Part shown: positions 37,501 through 47,862 of the stretch, piece after piece
How positions within the stretch are numbered: position 1 is the stretch's first letter
Layout of the letters: each line of letters opens with the position of its first letter
Assembly: GCF_000012485.1 (NCBI RefSeq)
Contig: NC_007512.1
Coordinates: forward strand, 1,759,501 to 1,823,500
Source of the DNA: Pelodictyon luteolum DSM 273
GTDB lineage: Bacteria > Bacteroidota > Chlorobiia > Chlorobiales > Chlorobiaceae
Direction: 5' to 3'
Length of the DNA stretch: 64,000 nucleotides
Translations under genes and position numbers: made by a program
Notes under the pieces: model-generated
What the model saw: only the letters and a program-made list of their open reading frames with translations
What the model was told of the DNA's origin: nothing
Database searches by the model: none

Positions 37501-38556
37501 ATGCCGCATAAGGAATTACTTGAAAAGCTTCAAGCAGGACAGCAACTCACCTACGACGAAACGAAACGCTGCATGGACGGCATCATGGCAGGGCTGTTTT
37601 CCGAAGAGGCCATCATCGCCCTGCTCACCCTCATGCAGGACAACGGCATTACCGCCGACGCAGTCGCCGGAGCGAGGGAAAGCATCATGCAGCGCGCCAC
37701 CCCGATCCAGCTGGACGAGCGCGCAGTAGACACATGCGGCACCGGCGGCGACAGCGCCGGCACCTTCAATATTTCCACTGCAGCGGCCATTATTGCCAAC
37801 GCCGCAGGTGTCAGCATCGCCAAGCACGGGAACCGCGCCGTCACGAGCCGCTGCGGCAGCGCCGATGTGCTTGAGGAACTCGGGTTCTGCATCGAACTCC
37901 CACCCGAGGCGACCGAAGAGCTCTACGGCAGGACAGGGTTTGCCTACCTGCACGCACCGCTCTACCATCCGTCGATGAAAGCGGTTGCCGCCATCCGAAA
38001 AAAAATCGGCACACGGACCATCTTCAACATACTCGGTCCCCTGCTCAATCCAGCCGGTGTCAAACGGCAGATGGTCGGGGTGTTCAATATCGAACTCATG
38101 GATCTTTACGCAGAAGCACTCCGAAAGACCGGCTCTTTCCACGCCCTCATCGTCCACGGCGAAACCGACCAGGGACAACCGCTCGACGAACCGAGCATCA
38201 GCGGCATAACCCGGATCATTGAGCTCCACAATGGCGAAACCGCCACCCACGTCGTCCGTCCCGGAGAGTTCCACCTGCATGAATGGCCGCTCAAGGACAT
38301 CGCCGGCGGAAGCCGGGAGGAAAATGCCGAAATCATCAGAAAGATCCTCAACGGAACAGCCCCGGACGCGCACCGTGAAGCGGCCATCTTCGCTTCCGCC
38401 ATCGCCTGCTATGTCGGAGGCATCGCCAACTGCATCGACGAAGGGGTATGCATGGCCCGCGAAGCCATAAGCCATGGAACGGCAAAACGCAACGCAGAAG
38501 CCATCATCGATGCCAGCCGGGAACTGGAGGCCAGATACCGCAGGGAGAGCGACTGA
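37501..38556 (+). CDS. trpD: Anthranilate phosphoribosyltransferase
   Basis: TrpD joins anthranilate to PRPP in tryptophan synthesis. The 351-residue protein has the PRPP loop [38 protein letters not shown], the [11 protein letters not shown] region and [11 protein letters not shown]. No other trp gene is nearby. bchG follows on the same strand after 121 bp that include a TTGTATACTGTC stretch which might be a promoter. Confidence 0.95.
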
Positions 38557-38677
38557 AAAGCCATACATTTTTTTCAAAAAACTTGTATACTGTCAGTCAT
38601 GGCCTTTTTTGATTGACGGCCGAATGCTCCAGGGGGGTCAGCCGTCCATCAGGGAGATAACCGGAGGCCTCCCATGA

Positions 38678-39697
38678 ATGCTGAAGCGAGAAGAATTGCA
38701 CCCCATGAACGGTTACACCATGCCGCAGACCGACATACAGCAGGCACTCAGTGAAAAGCTTCGCCGCTCCGGAATCAGCGATTCGCGCCGGGAGCTGATA
38801 GCCGAAGCGCTTGACAATGTCAACCGTCCGGGCTTCAGGATTGAACCGGGCGCCATCCTGCCCTTGATGAAACCCGTCACCTGGTTCCCCCCCATGTGGG
38901 CATTTGCCTGCGGGGTCGTCTCCACCGGTGAAAGCATCACGGACAACTGGTCAATTCTCCTTCGGGGAGTCATCCTCGCCGGCCCGCTCATGTGCGCCAT
39001 GTCGCAGACCATGAACGACTACTTCGACCGCGAGGTCGATGCCATCAACGAACCCGAACGTCCCATCCCCTCGGGAAAGATATCGAAATCAGCCAGCTGG
39101 CTGATCACCTTCAGCCTCATCGTCACCGGTTTCCTCGTCGCCCTCTCCATCCATCCCTACGTGATGGCGATAGCCTTTGTCGGCGTATTGATGTCGCATG
39201 CGTATTCAGGGCCCCCGCTCCGGGCCAAGCGCAACGGCTGGTTCGGCAACCTCATTGTAGGGCTTGCCTATGAAGGGGTGGCGTGGCTGACCGGCAGCTT
39301 TGCCATCACTCAGGGCATCCCCTCGGCAGAAACAATTGCCCTGGCACTCATCTTCTCCCTCGGTGCGCACGGCATCATGACGCTCAATGACTTCAAGTCG
39401 ATCGTCGGCGACAACATCCGCAAGGTAGCTTCCATTCCGGTGCAGCTCGGGGAACGCAGGGCGGCCATCCTTGCAGCAGCCGTCATGGATCTGGCGCAGG
39501 TCGCGGCCATGGGCATCCTCCTCTACAAAGGATCCACCACCATGCTTGCCATTGCCGGAGTCCTCCTCATAGCACAGCTTCCGATGCAGCGGATCCTCAT
39601 CGCCAACCCACGGGAAAAAGCGGTCTGGTACAACGCCTTCGGAACCCTGCTCTACGTGCTCTCAATGATGGTCGCCGCCGTAGGCATCAGACCTTAG
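38678..39697 (+). CDS. bchG: (Bacterio)chlorophyll synthase, UbiA family
   Basis: This 339-residue prenyltransferase attaches the isoprenoid tail to (bacterio)chlorophyllide. It has about eight membrane helices and the two Asp-rich sites of the family: [21 protein letters not shown], typical of chlorophyll synthases, and [16 protein letters not shown] in the second half. Green sulfur bacteria have three such enzymes (BchG for BChl a, BchK for BChl c/d/e, ChlG for Chl a). I favour BchG from the [15 protein letters not shown] start, but ChlG is possible. A GGAGG lies 12 bases before the ATG. A second Met at residue 10 or 15 could also be used. Confidence 0.85.
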   Translation: MLKREELHPMNGYTMPQTDIQQALSEKLRRSGISDSRRELIAEALDNVNRPGFRIEPGAILPLMKPVTWFPPMWAFACGVVSTGESITDNWSILLRGVILAGPLMCAMSQTMNDYFDREVDAINEPERPIPSGKISKSASWLITFSLIVTGFLVALSIHPYVMAIAFVGVLMSHAYSGPPLRAKRNGWFGNLIVGLAYEGVAWLTGSFAITQGIPSAETIALALIFSLGAHGIMTLNDFKSIVGDNIRKVASIPVQLGERRAAILAAAVMDLAQVAAMGILLYKGSTTMLAIAGVLLIAQLPMQRILIANPREKAVWYNAFGTLLYVLSMMVAAVGIRP

Positions 39698-39773
39698 GAA
39701 CATTGCATTTCCTTTTTCTGAAAGAATTCGTATATTCCGATTCGTTTTTTCAACTCCATTAGAGATCGCACTC

Positions 39774-39992
39774 ATGTCCAAAGTCTGTGTACTGACCGGT
39801 AAAAGGCCCAAGTACGGCAATACAGTCTCCCATGCCAACAACCACCGCCGCACCCGTTTCGAGCCGAACCTCCACACCAAGAGGATCTGGATTGATGAGG
39901 AAAAGCGCTGGGCGAAAGTGAAGCTTTCAGCCAAGGCAATGAAAATCATCGCAAAGACGGGAACAGCCGAACTCGCAAAACTGCTGAAATAA
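39774..39992 (+). CDS. rpmB: Ribosomal protein L28
   Basis: This 72-residue protein is L28 of the large ribosomal subunit, recognised by [23 protein letters not shown], the R-T-R-F-E-P-N-L-H segment and the [21 protein letters not shown] end. It lacks the extra CxxC zinc pair some L28 forms carry (only one Cys). It is transcribed alone or with bchG and has a terminator 46 bp downstream. Confidence 0.95.
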   Translation: MSKVCVLTGKRPKYGNTVSHANNHRRTRFEPNLHTKRIWIDEEKRWAKVKLSAKAMKIIAKTGTAELAKLLK

Positions 39993-40038
39993 CACCCTCC
40001 GCACATAGCAGAGGGGATCTGTCAAACAGTTCCAGAAA

Positions 40039-40068
40039 GGCTCAACAGGAAATGGTTGAGCCTTTTTT
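40039..40068 (+). terminator. Terminator of rpmB
   Basis: An 8-bp stem GGCTCAAC/GTTGAGCC with an 8-base loop is followed by TTTTTT. Its end is only 4 bp before the rnhA start, so rnhA must be made by read-through or from a promoter overlapping rpmB. Confidence 0.85.
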
Positions 40069-40072
40069 GTCG

Positions 40073-40513
40073 ATGCAGAAAAAAATCACGATCTATACCG
40101 ACGGGGCTTGCAGCGGCAACCCCGGCAAAGGCGGATGGGGAGCCATGCTGATGTACGGCGACGCCGTCCGTGAACTTTCCGGCTATTCCCCCGCAACCAC
40201 CAACAACCGGATGGAGCTGACTGCTGCCATCGAAGCTCTCCGGGCGCTGAAGGAGCCCTGCAGCGTGGCGCTCTACAGCGACTCAAGTTACGTGGTCAAC
40301 GCATTCAGGGAAGGGTGGCTGGATCGATGGACGCGCAACAACTGGAAAACCGCAGCAAAAAAGAATGTCGAAAACACCGACCTCTGGAAACAGATCCTCG
40401 AGTTGACGGCACGACACACGGTAACCTTCCACAAGGTCAAGGGCCACAGCGACAACCCCTACAACAACCGCTGTGACGAACTGGCCCGCCAGGCCATCCA
40501 AAAGAAACCATAA
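40073..40513 (+). CDS. rnhA: Ribonuclease HI
   Basis: RNase HI cuts RNA in RNA-DNA hybrids, removing primers and R-loops. The 146-residue protein has the full catalytic set: Asp in TDGACSGNPGKGGW, Glu in NRMELTAAIEAL, Asp in YSDSSYVVNAF and the final H..D in HSDNPYNNRCDELAR. I start at MQKKITIYTDG. An ATG 21 bp earlier is in frame but lies inside the rpmB terminator hairpin. Neither has a clear ribosome site. The next gene begins 11 bp later. Confidence 0.93.
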   Translation: MQKKITIYTDGACSGNPGKGGWGAMLMYGDAVRELSGYSPATTNNRMELTAAIEALRALKEPCSVALYSDSSYVVNAFREGWLDRWTRNNWKTAAKKNVENTDLWKQILELTARHTVTFHKVKGHSDNPYNNRCDELARQAIQKKP

Positions 40514-40524
40514 CCAGCCGACAG

Positions 40525-41571
40525 ATGAAAAGCAATCCCGAAGGCACGGGTGCACCGCTGAAGCGATCACTGAAGAAAGGATCCGGGCTCCTCATGGTGA
40601 TGAGCCTCCTTGGTTTTCTCGGCTTCCTTTCTGTTCTCTTCTGGATCAACTGGCCGAAACCGCGGCCCGTGCCCGAGCCGCTCCCGCCAGCCGTCAAATC
40701 CCTCATAGAGCGTATCCCCGGCCGTTCTGACGCCATCATCTATCTTGGCATGAAAGATGTCCGCCAGAGCCGGTTCTGGCAGGAGGTGCTTCCCGACTCA
40801 CTGCGGGACCTGCCGCTCTTCGAAGCCCCTGAAACCCTTCAGAAACTGATGACAGCGGCAGCCATCATTCCAGCCCGTGATATCGACACACTCCTCGTCA
40901 CTTTCCGCAAAAGCGGCTACCGCGAACAGCACTTCCTCTGCGTGGCGAAGGGTCCGTTCGCATCCAAACTCACCGATGAACTGCTGCAGCGCGCCAGCCG
41001 GCAAACCGCCAGTATTGCCGGGCAGCAATGCTACGGGATCGACAGCACCCTCTGGGTCTCCCGGACAGGGCCCAACGAAGCCGTACTGGCCGACAACAAA
41101 ACGATGCTCAGTGGCTACCTCAATCCCGAAGGCAGTTTCCTGACCCGCGACTCGCTGGCAGTAGCCATGATTGAGAAGGCCACCTACAAGTCGCATCTCT
41201 GGTTCGCGCTCCCCTCGGCCGCATGGACCTCAAGCGCCCTGAAAAGCCTGACATCGAAAAACAGCGATGTTAATACCCTCGGCAACCTGAACCACATACA
41301 GCATCTGGCCCTCTCGATAAAAATGAATGACGGAATCAAAGCCGAAACCGAGTGGGTGTACAAAACGAAGCCGGCTGCCTGGTTCGCCTCGACCTTCCTC
41401 TGGGGCGCAGTGAAGCTCTCCGCCATGTCGACGGAAAGGACCACGCCTGAGACAAGAGCGCTGCTCGAAAAGATCCAGATTCAGCAGAACCTCGAATCAG
41501 TGATCATCAGGGCCGATCTTCCGCTTGAAACATTCACGCACGCGACCGGAAGCAGCGGCAGGAATAACTGA
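40525..41571 (+). CDS. Membrane-anchored protein of unknown function
   Basis: I do not recognise this 348-residue protein. A basic N-terminus (residues 1-18) leads into one membrane helix (about 22-42) ending W-I-N-W-P-K-P, then a Pro-rich spacer (PKPRPVPEPLPPAV). A soluble, probably periplasmic domain of about 280 residues follows, with one Cys pair far apart (near 141 and 172). The pattern of an anchored domain with D-A-I-I-Y-L-G-M near the start is reminiscent of DUF3352-type proteins, but I cannot confirm that. It follows rnhA by 11 bp and converges with tilS. Confidence 0.65.
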   Translation: MKSNPEGTGAPLKRSLKKGSGLLMVMSLLGFLGFLSVLFWINWPKPRPVPEPLPPAVKSLIERIPGRSDAIIYLGMKDVRQSRFWQEVLPDSLRDLPLFEAPETLQKLMTAAAIIPARDIDTLLVTFRKSGYREQHFLCVAKGPFASKLTDELLQRASRQTASIAGQQCYGIDSTLWVSRTGPNEAVLADNKTMLSGYLNPEGSFLTRDSLAVAMIEKATYKSHLWFALPSAAWTSSALKSLTSKNSDVNTLGNLNHIQHLALSIKMNDGIKAETEWVYKTKPAAWFASTFLWGAVKLSAMSTERTTPETRALLEKIQIQQNLESVIIRADLPLETFTHATGSSGRNN

Positions 41572-41591
41572 AGCCCCCCCATCGGTCACCA

Positions 41592-42590
41592 TCAAGACAG
41601 CCGGCAAATGAAACAGAGCCGGCGGTCCTTCCAGAGCACCTCGATCCCTCTCGACAACTCGACCCTTCTTCCCGGCTGGAGCCCGAGAAGGCCTGTCAGC
41701 CGTCCGAGAACGGCACTGTCGACTGAAAGACCGAGTTGCGAAAGAGCCCGCTTGAACACCTCCTTCTGCTCAAAAGCCGTCAACTGCCGGAGAGCGTCCA
41801 CGCCAAGCCACCCCTGCCCTGCAGAGAGCTCCGGGTTCCCGGCAAGCAGCCGCTCGAAATAGAGCTCAAGAAACGCCTCCAGTTCCCCCGACTGCTCTGA
41901 GAGACGCTGCATCGACGGAAGGAATCTGCCGTGGAAGCGCTCCTCGACGAGCGGGATCACCCGGTTCCTGATGAAGTTCCGGTCGTACCGGTCGTCGGCA
42001 TTCGTGGCGTCTGTCCGGTATCCTGTCCCCTGTTGTTTGAGATACTCTTCAATCTCCGCCCGATGCATAAAGAGGAGCGGGCGGATGATGTGTCCGCGGC
42101 GGGACCGGATCCCCCGCAGCGAAGGAAGCGTCACGCCCCTGAACAGGTTGAAGAGCATGGTTTCGGCATTGTCTCCCACATGATGGCCGGTGGCAACCTT
42201 CGTATACCCCTCCCTCTCGATGATTTCCTGGAAATACCCGTAGCGGAGTACCCGGGCCTCCTCCTCAACCGAGCGCCTGGCTGCCACGGACGAGGCCAGT
42301 GTATCGAACTGCCGCACAAAACAGGGCAGACCCATCAATCGGGCGCACTCACGAACGAACGCTTCATCGGCATCACTCTCAGCGCCCCGGAGGCCGAAAT
42401 TGCAGTGGACGACGGCGAGGGTGCAGCCGAGAGCAGCCTGCACCGCAATGAAAAGCGTGAGGAGCGCCATCGAATCCGCACCACCGGACACGGCAACAAG
42501 CACCCTGTCGCCCTGTCCGACAAGGCGATGAAGGGTGATCTGTTCCAGAAACCTTTTTTCCAGCGTGTTCAATCCATCCGTTTTTTTCAT
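41592..42590 (-). CDS. tilS: tRNA(Ile)-lysidine synthetase
   Basis: TilS changes C34 of the tRNA-Ile CAU anticodon to lysidine so that it reads AUA. The 332-residue protein has the PP-loop VLVAVSGGADSMALLTLF, the VVHCNFGLRGAESDADEAFVR segment and KVATGHHVGDNAETMLFNLFRG. It is shorter than E. coli TilS, ending soon after the first C-terminal domain (G-R-R-V-E-L-S-R-G), which is common. The open frame upstream of MKKTDG overlaps the divergent psd region and is not family-like. Confidence 0.92.
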   Translation of the reverse strand: MKKTDGLNTLEKRFLEQITLHRLVGQGDRVLVAVSGGADSMALLTLFIAVQAALGCTLAVVHCNFGLRGAESDADEAFVRECARLMGLPCFVRQFDTLASSVAARRSVEEEARVLRYGYFQEIIEREGYTKVATGHHVGDNAETMLFNLFRGVTLPSLRGIRSRRGHIIRPLLFMHRAEIEEYLKQQGTGYRTDATNADDRYDRNFIRNRVIPLVEERFHGRFLPSMQRLSEQSGELEAFLELYFERLLAGNPELSAGQGWLGVDALRQLTAFEQKEVFKRALSQLGLSVDSAVLGRLTGLLGLQPGRRVELSRGIEVLWKDRRLCFICRLS

Positions 42591-42723
42591 TGTCCTGCCG
42601 CTACGTCCTGCCAATATACGCAAGCGGTACTGAATGCGCGGGGCTGAAAATCCGCCACGATTTGCGGGGTAAACCGATAAATTCATTATCATACAACCAA
42701 ACAGACACCCAGCCCCTCCTGTC

Positions 42724-43362
42724 ATGCTCACACCCTACGGACGCTCCACCATCCTGAAAACCACCATCTTCGCTTCGGCCATCGCCGTAACGGGGCTCTT
42801 CTTTCCACCCGTTTCGCGAGCGGTCCTCATCCTCTCGGCCGCCGCCATCCTCGGCTTCGCGTTCTGGTTCTTCCGCGACCCTGAACGGACCCCGGCTGAA
42901 ACCGGCCGCGTCATTCTGGCACCGGCCGACGGCAGGGTAATCCTTGTCGAAGAGCGCGACCACCCGTTCACCGGAAGCCGTTCGACCCTCATAAGCATCT
43001 TCATGTCCCCCCTGAATGTCCACGTCAACCGCATCCCTCAGAGCGGCAGGATCCGGCACCTCCAGTACCATCCCGGCTCGTTCAAGATGGCCTTCGACCA
43101 TAAGAGCATGGAAGAAAACGAACGTATGGACATCGGCATCGAATCGGACAGCCTGAAGATATTCTTCAGCCAGGTCTCGGGGTTCATTGCACGCCGCATC
43201 GTCTGCCCCCTCCGGATGGACGAAGCGGTGGAGGCAGGAAAACGGTTCGGCATGATCAAATTCGGCTCGAGAGTAGATATCATCATCCCGCAGGGATCGA
43301 CTCCCGCAGTAACGATCGGAGGTAAGACCCGTGCCGGTGAAACCGTGATCGCCCGCTGGTGA
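42724..43362 (+). CDS. psd: Phosphatidylserine decarboxylase, short form
   Basis: Psd makes phosphatidylethanolamine. The 212-residue protein is the short, archaeal-like form: two hydrophobic segments at the N-terminus (about 14-50), FFRDPERTP, F-M-S-P-L-N-V-H-V-N-R-I-P and the self-cleavage site FGSRVD near residue 180, where Ser becomes the pyruvoyl cofactor. The FGSR site is normal for this form. tatA follows after 112 bp. Confidence 0.92.
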   Translation: MLTPYGRSTILKTTIFASAIAVTGLFFPPVSRAVLILSAAAILGFAFWFFRDPERTPAETGRVILAPADGRVILVEERDHPFTGSRSTLISIFMSPLNVHVNRIPQSGRIRHLQYHPGSFKMAFDHKSMEENERMDIGIESDSLKIFFSQVSGFIARRIVCPLRMDEAVEAGKRFGMIKFGSRVDIIIPQGSTPAVTIGGKTRAGETVIARW

Positions 43363-43393
43363 ACCCCTGAGCCCCGGGGGCTCAGGAAAATGC

Positions 43394-43422
43394 TTGTATA
43401 AGGCAGCCCTATTGATTATATA
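43394..43422 (+). promoter_or_regulatory. Possible promoter of tatA
   Basis: TTGTAT and TATATA are separated by 17 bp in an AT-rich stretch 53 bp before the tatA ATG. This resembles a housekeeping promoter but is a weak pattern match. A GGAGG ribosome site lies 11 bases before the start codon. Confidence 0.35.
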
Positions 43423-43474
43423 GGTATCTAGGAATACAAGACTCACTATTTTAACCCCTTGCGGAGGACTGAAG

Positions 43475-43684
43475 ATGTTTGGACTAGGCGGCCAGGAGCT
43501 CATACTCATACTCATGATCATTCTCCTGCTGTTCGGCGCAAAAAAACTCCCCGAGCTGGCAAAAGGGCTCGGTAAAGGCATGAAGGAGTTCAAGAAAGCC
43601 CAGAACGAGATGGAGGATGAGTTCAACAAGGCCATGGACGACGAGACCCCGAAGAAAAAGGACTTCGGTCCTGACAGGGAATAA
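43475..43684 (+). CDS. tatA: Sec-independent translocase protein TatA
   Basis: TatA forms the pore of the twin-arginine pathway that exports folded proteins. The 69-residue protein has the short N-terminal membrane helix ([18 protein letters not shown]), the [10 protein letters not shown] hinge and amphipathic helix, and an acidic/basic tail. TatC is not in the window. It has a hairpin terminator right behind it. Confidence 0.92.
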   Translation: MFGLGGQELILILMIILLLFGAKKLPELAKGLGKGMKEFKKAQNEMEDEFNKAMDDETPKKKDFGPDRE

Positions 43685-43690
43685 CGCCAG

Positions 43691-43715
43691 AAAAAGCCCG
43701 ACACCGGGCTTTTTC
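43691..43715 (+). terminator. Terminator of tatA
   Basis: AAAAAGCCCG-acac-CGGGCTTTTT is a symmetrical hairpin flanked by A and T tracts, 7 bp after the tatA stop and 24 bp before recN. Confidence 0.85.
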
Positions 43716-43738
43716 CACCACTCCCATACCCACAAGCC

Positions 43739-45460
43739 ATGCTTCACAGCCTGTACATCAGAAATTTTGCCCTGATAGAAGAGCTGTCCCTGGAGTTCCA
43801 GCAGGGCCTCACCGTCATCACCGGTGAAACCGGTGCAGGCAAGTCGATCCTGCTCGGTGCCCTGGGCCTTGTCCTCGGCGATCGGGCAAGCAGCGAGCTG
43901 GTGCGGAGCGAGGCCCCTAAGGCGGTCATCGAAGCCGTCTTCCGTCACGACATTCCGGCATCTATGGCGCCGCTTCTGGAGTCCGCCGGCATCGAAACAA
44001 CGGAAGATCTCATCCTCCGCAGGGAGCTCTCCGCCACCGGACAGTCGCGGAGCTTCATCAACGATACACCCTGCAACGCCGGCACCCTCCGTCTTGCCGG
44101 AGACCTCCTCATCGACCTGCACGGACAGCATGAGCACCAGATGCTCCTCAACCCCGCCACACACATCGGCATGCTTGACGACTTCGCCGGCACTGTTGCT
44201 GATGCGGCTTCCTGCACGGCCATGCAGGAAGCGCTCCGCGAGCTGCGCCGCCAGTGCCGTGAAATCAGGGACAATGCCGCGGCAATGCAGGATAAACGGG
44301 ATCTTCTCGAATTCCAGCAGCGCGAACTGGCCGACCTCGGACCCGGTGCGGGAGAGAGTGAAGAGATAGAGCAGGAAATCAACCTGCTTGAAAACGCCGA
44401 AGCCCTCGCAGAACATAGCGAAGCACTGAGCGTCATCCTCTATGAAGGAGAAGGCGCCATTTACCCGGAGCTCGGAAGGGTCCTGCACCTCATCGAAAAA
44501 CTCGCGGCAGTAGACCCCCGCTTTGAACCGCTCTGCCTGGAGGCCCGGAACGCCTCCGGCATTGTCGACGAACTCTACCGCTTCAACCGGAGTTACAGGT
44601 CCGCCATCGACTTCAACCCGGCACGGCTGGAAAGCCTCAGGGAACGACAGCACAAAATCCAGCGGACGGCAAAAAAATTCGGGGTCACGCCTGATGAGCT
44701 CCCGGAGATGCTCCTGCGCATTGAAGCCATACTTTCGGAGGAAGGGGAAAGCGGAGAGCGACTGAAGGAAAAAGAGACCCGGGCAGAGGAACAGAAAGCG
44801 AAACTCTCTCTGGCAGCTGCTGCGCTTTCAACGCGGCGGCGGGAGGCGGCAGGGAGGCTTGAGGAAACCATCATGCAGCACCTCACGGAACTCGGCATTC
44901 CGAAGGCCGTCTTCATGACCCGCTTCACCCATGAAGAGGATCCCGAAGGGGAGGTTGAGGTTGAGGGAAAGACCTACAAGCTTTCGGGTGCCGGATACGA
45001 CACGGTCGAGTTCATGCTCTCGGCCAACCCCGGCGAGCCGCCACGACCGCTTGCAAAAATCGCATCAGGCGGTGAAATATCGCGGATTATGCTCGCCATG
45101 AAAAGCGCGCTGGCGGGTACTGCCGAGCTGCCGATCCTCATTTTCGATGAAATCGATACCGGCATCAGCGGCCGCATCGCCCAGAGCGTCGCAAAAAAGC
45201 TGCAGAACCTTTCGCGGCTCTACCAGATCATCGCCATCACCCATCTGCCGCAGATCGCTGCGATGGGGGAAAGCCACCTTTCCGTCCATAAAACGGTTGA
45301 AAACGGCAGGACCACAACCCGGGTCACCCCGCTCCTTGGTGATATGCGGCGGGAGGCAATAGCCTCACTCATCAGCGGTGAGGAGGTCACTCCAATATCC
45401 CGAAACCTTGCCGAAGAGCTGCTTCAGGCTGCACACTCAACTCCGTCAAACGAGGATTGA
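43739..45460 (+). CDS. recN: DNA repair protein RecN
   Basis: RecN is an SMC-like ATPase for double-strand break repair. The 573-residue protein has the N-terminal [16 protein letters not shown] and Walker [15 protein letters not shown], coiled-coil arms in the middle (about 150-350), and the C-terminal ABC signature [14 protein letters not shown] with Walker [16 protein letters not shown]. Length is usual. Confidence 0.95.
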   Translation: MLHSLYIRNFALIEELSLEFQQGLTVITGETGAGKSILLGALGLVLGDRASSELVRSEAPKAVIEAVFRHDIPASMAPLLESAGIETTEDLILRRELSATGQSRSFINDTPCNAGTLRLAGDLLIDLHGQHEHQMLLNPATHIGMLDDFAGTVADAASCTAMQEALRELRRQCREIRDNAAAMQDKRDLLEFQQRELADLGPGAGESEEIEQEINLLENAEALAEHSEALSVILYEGEGAIYPELGRVLHLIEKLAAVDPRFEPLCLEARNASGIVDELYRFNRSYRSAIDFNPARLESLRERQHKIQRTAKKFGVTPDELPEMLLRIEAILSEEGESGERLKEKETRAEEQKAKLSLAAAALSTRRREAAGRLEETIMQHLTELGIPKAVFMTRFTHEEDPEGEVEVEGKTYKLSGAGYDTVEFMLSANPGEPPRPLAKIASGGEISRIMLAMKSALAGTAELPILIFDEIDTGISGRIAQSVAKKLQNLSRLYQIIAITHLPQIAAMGESHLSVHKTVENGRTTTRVTPLLGDMRREAIASLISGEEVTPISRNLAEELLQAAHSTPSNED

Positions 45461-45543
45461 GGGCCGGCTGTTTAGAAAATCGGGAAGATTGCCTTATACT
45501 TCGGCACATTGAACATTCACGACCGAAAACAAGAACACAGCAT

Positions 45544-46434
45544 ATGTCCACACGACAACTGAGAGGCTCCGCCGTTGCGCTGGTCACACCCTTCCATAAA
45601 GACCTTACGGTCGATGTCGAAGCACTCATACGCCTCGTTGAATTCCATCTGGAAGCCGGTACCGACATCATCATCCCCTGCGGCACCACAGGTGAATCGC
45701 CGACCCTCACCGAAGCCGAGCAGGCCTCCATCATCCGGACCGTCCGTGATGCATCGAAGGGAAGGATCATCGTCGGGGCAGGAGCCGGAACCAATGCAAC
45801 CGTCGAGGCCGTCCGCCTGGCCAAAAACGCCGAAGCCGCCGGAGCTGAAGCCATTCTTTCCGTAGCACCCTATTACAACAAACCATCGCAGGAAGGCATC
45901 TACCAGCACTACCGCCACGTAGCCGAAGCCGTGTCGGTGCCCATCATCATCTACAACGTCCCGGGCAGGACCGGATGCAATGTCGATGCGGCCACCGTCC
46001 TCCGCCTTGCCCGTGACTTCGCCAACATCACGGCAGTCAAAGAGGCCACCGACAACATGCAGCAGATCGCCGAACTCCTCGACGGCCGGCCGGAGGGCTT
46101 CTCGGTCCTCACCGGCGAAGACCCGCTCATACTCCCCTTCATGGCCATGGGTGGCGACGGGGTCATTTCTGTAGCGGCCAACCAGATCCCGGGAGCAATC
46201 AAGCGCCTGGTCGACAGCGTCAGTGAAGGCAATCTCGAAGAGGCCCGGAAAATCAACCGGAAGTACCGCCGTCTCCTCCGGCTCAACTTCATCGAAAGCA
46301 ATCCCGTGCCGGTGAAATACGCCCTTACGCGGATGGGCATGCTGGAGGAAACATACCGCCTCCCCCTCGTCCCCCTCTCAGCGGCATCAAAGGCCGAAAT
46401 GGACCGTGAACTCGAAATCCTCGGACTGATCTGA
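45544..46434 (+). CDS. dapA: 4-hydroxy-tetrahydrodipicolinate synthase
   Basis: DapA condenses pyruvate with aspartate semialdehyde to begin lysine and diaminopimelate synthesis. The 296-residue TIM barrel has G-T-T-G-E-S-P-T-L at about 44-52, the catalytic Tyr region [10 protein letters not shown], and the Schiff-base Lys in [10 protein letters not shown]. Starting at MSTRQLRG excludes a preceding open stretch that overlaps recN. Lysine made here also feeds AblA. Confidence 0.95.
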   Translation: MSTRQLRGSAVALVTPFHKDLTVDVEALIRLVEFHLEAGTDIIIPCGTTGESPTLTEAEQASIIRTVRDASKGRIIVGAGAGTNATVEAVRLAKNAEAAGAEAILSVAPYYNKPSQEGIYQHYRHVAEAVSVPIIIYNVPGRTGCNVDAATVLRLARDFANITAVKEATDNMQQIAELLDGRPEGFSVLTGEDPLILPFMAMGGDGVISVAANQIPGAIKRLVDSVSEGNLEEARKINRKYRRLLRLNFIESNPVPVKYALTRMGMLEETYRLPLVPLSAASKAEMDRELEILGLI

Positions 46435-46451
46435 ACGCACAAAAAAGATTG

Positions 46452-46494
46452 CCCAATAAAGAAGGGCCGGTTTTACCGGCCCTTCTTTATTGGG
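46452..46494. terminator. Bidirectional terminator between dapA and gcvPA
   Basis: A perfect 20-bp inverted repeat with a 3-base loop (left arm 46452-46471, right arm 46475-46494) contains GAAGGGCCGG and ends in AT-rich CTTCTTTATT on each strand. It lies between two convergent genes and can serve both. Confidence 0.88.
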
Positions 46495-46522
46495 TGCGTC
46501 CATATCGCCTGTAATCCCTGTC

Positions 46523-47857
46523 TCAGGCAAGTTCGCCGAGCGCATCGGCAAACATGTCGAGCTGCGCTTTCGTGCGTTTTTCCGTCACTGCGACAAGCAG
46601 ACCCTCATCTCCGAACTCCCCGAGATCGCAGCCGGCAAACACTTTTTTCTCAAGCATCTTCCGGACCACTTCGGAGGGCGGAATGGGCGTATCGACGACG
46701 AACTCATTGAAGAACGGCGCATTATAGCGGATTGAGAATCCGGGGATGGCGGCGATCCTTCCGGCAAGGTAGTGCGCCCGGGAGAGCGACTGGCCGGCAA
46801 CTTCACTCAGGCCCTGTTTTCCGAGAAGAGAGAGGTATACGGCTGCCTGCAGAGCGTTGAGCGCCTGGTTGGAACAGATGTTCGATGTGGCTTTCTCCCT
46901 GCGGATATGCTGTTCCCTGGTCTGGAGCGTCAGGATGAAACCGTCCTGACCGTTAGAATCCTTCGTCATGCCGACGAGCCTGCCGGGGAGCTTGCGCACG
47001 AGTTCCTGGCGGACAGAAAAGATGCCGAGGTACGGGCCGCCGAAGCTCTGTGAACTGCCGAGGGGCTGGCCCTCGCCAACCGAGATGTCGGCTCCGTAAG
47101 CGCCGGGAGCCTCAAGCACGCCAAGTGAGACCGGATTGGCGGAGACAATGAAAAGCGCGCCGTGCTCATGGGCGAGCCTTCCGATGGCTTCAACGTCCTC
47201 CAGGCATCCGTAGAAATTCGGCTGCTGCACGACAACGGCCGCGACCGTGTCGTCCATGAGCCCCTTGAGGACCTCAATACTTCCGACACCGTCTTCCACA
47301 ACATTCTGCACGACGGCACTGTGGTCCGACGCCTCGAGATAGGTTTTGAGTACCGAGCTGTTCCAGGGATGCAGCTTTCCGGCCACGACCACTTTCTGGC
47401 GGCCGTTGACGCCGATGGCCATCAGCACCGCTTCGGCAAGAGCCGTGGCCCCGTCGTACATCGATGCATTGGTCACGTCCATCCCGTAGAGGCGGCAGAT
47501 GAGACTCTGGTATTCGTAGATGGCCTGCAGCGTCCCCTGGGACACCTCGGCCTGATAGGGCGTGTAGGCCGTATAGAACTCACTGCGGGAGACGATCGCC
47601 TTGATGGCGGAAGGGAGGAAATGGTCGTAGGCGCCGCCGCCGAGGAAGCTGACATAGTCGGCCGTGCTGCGGTTCGCCGCGGCCATGCTTTCGAGTATGG
47701 AGCGGACCTCCATCTCATCGGCAGCGGGTGCGAGTTCAAGAGCTTTATTGAGGCGGACCTCACGGGGGATGTCGACAATCAGCTCGTCGAAGGAGGAGAC
47801 CCCTGTGGCATGGAGCATCGACTCCCTGTCCGCATCGGTATTGACGATGAATGGCAT
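46523..47857 (-). CDS. gcvPA: Glycine dehydrogenase (decarboxylating) subunit 1
   Basis: This 444-residue protein is the N-terminal half of the split glycine cleavage P-protein, which decarboxylates glycine and passes the aminomethyl group to GcvH. Typical segments are [40 protein letters not shown] and [19 protein letters not shown]. The PLP-binding half (gcvPB) and gcvT are not in this window. It follows gcvH by 5 bp. Confidence 0.95.
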   Translation of the reverse strand: MPFIVNTDADRESMLHATGVSSFDELIVDIPREVRLNKALELAPAADEMEVRSILESMAAANRSTADYVSFLGGGAYDHFLPSAIKAIVSRSEFYTAYTPYQAEVSQGTLQAIYEYQSLICRLYGMDVTNASMYDGATALAEAVLMAIGVNGRQKVVVAGKLHPWNSSVLKTYLEASDHSAVVQNVVEDGVGSIEVLKGLMDDTVAAVVVQQPNFYGCLEDVEAIGRLAHEHGALFIVSANPVSLGVLEAPGAYGADISVGEGQPLGSSQSFGGPYLGIFSVRQELVRKLPGRLVGMTKDSNGQDGFILTLQTREQHIRREKATSNICSNQALNALQAAVYLSLLGKQGLSEVAGQSLSRAHYLAGRIAAIPGFSIRYNAPFFNEFVVDTPIPPSEVVRKMLEKKVFAGCDLGEFGDEGLLVAVTEKRTKAQLDMFADALGELA

Positions 47858-47862
47858 GTTGA

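Noticed and set aside
37516-38577. Antisense open frame of 353 codons opposite trpD
   Set aside because: trpD has intact catalytic motifs on the plus strand; the antisense product is low-quality Val/Gly/Asp sequence.
43205-43300. Damaged Psd processing site (FGSR instead of LGST)
   Set aside because: FGSR is the normal site in the short Psd form, so it is not a defect.
43366-43386. Hairpin CCTGAGCCCC/GGGGCTCAGG after psd as a terminator
   Set aside because: The stem is good, but no T tract follows on either strand, so I do not call it a terminator.
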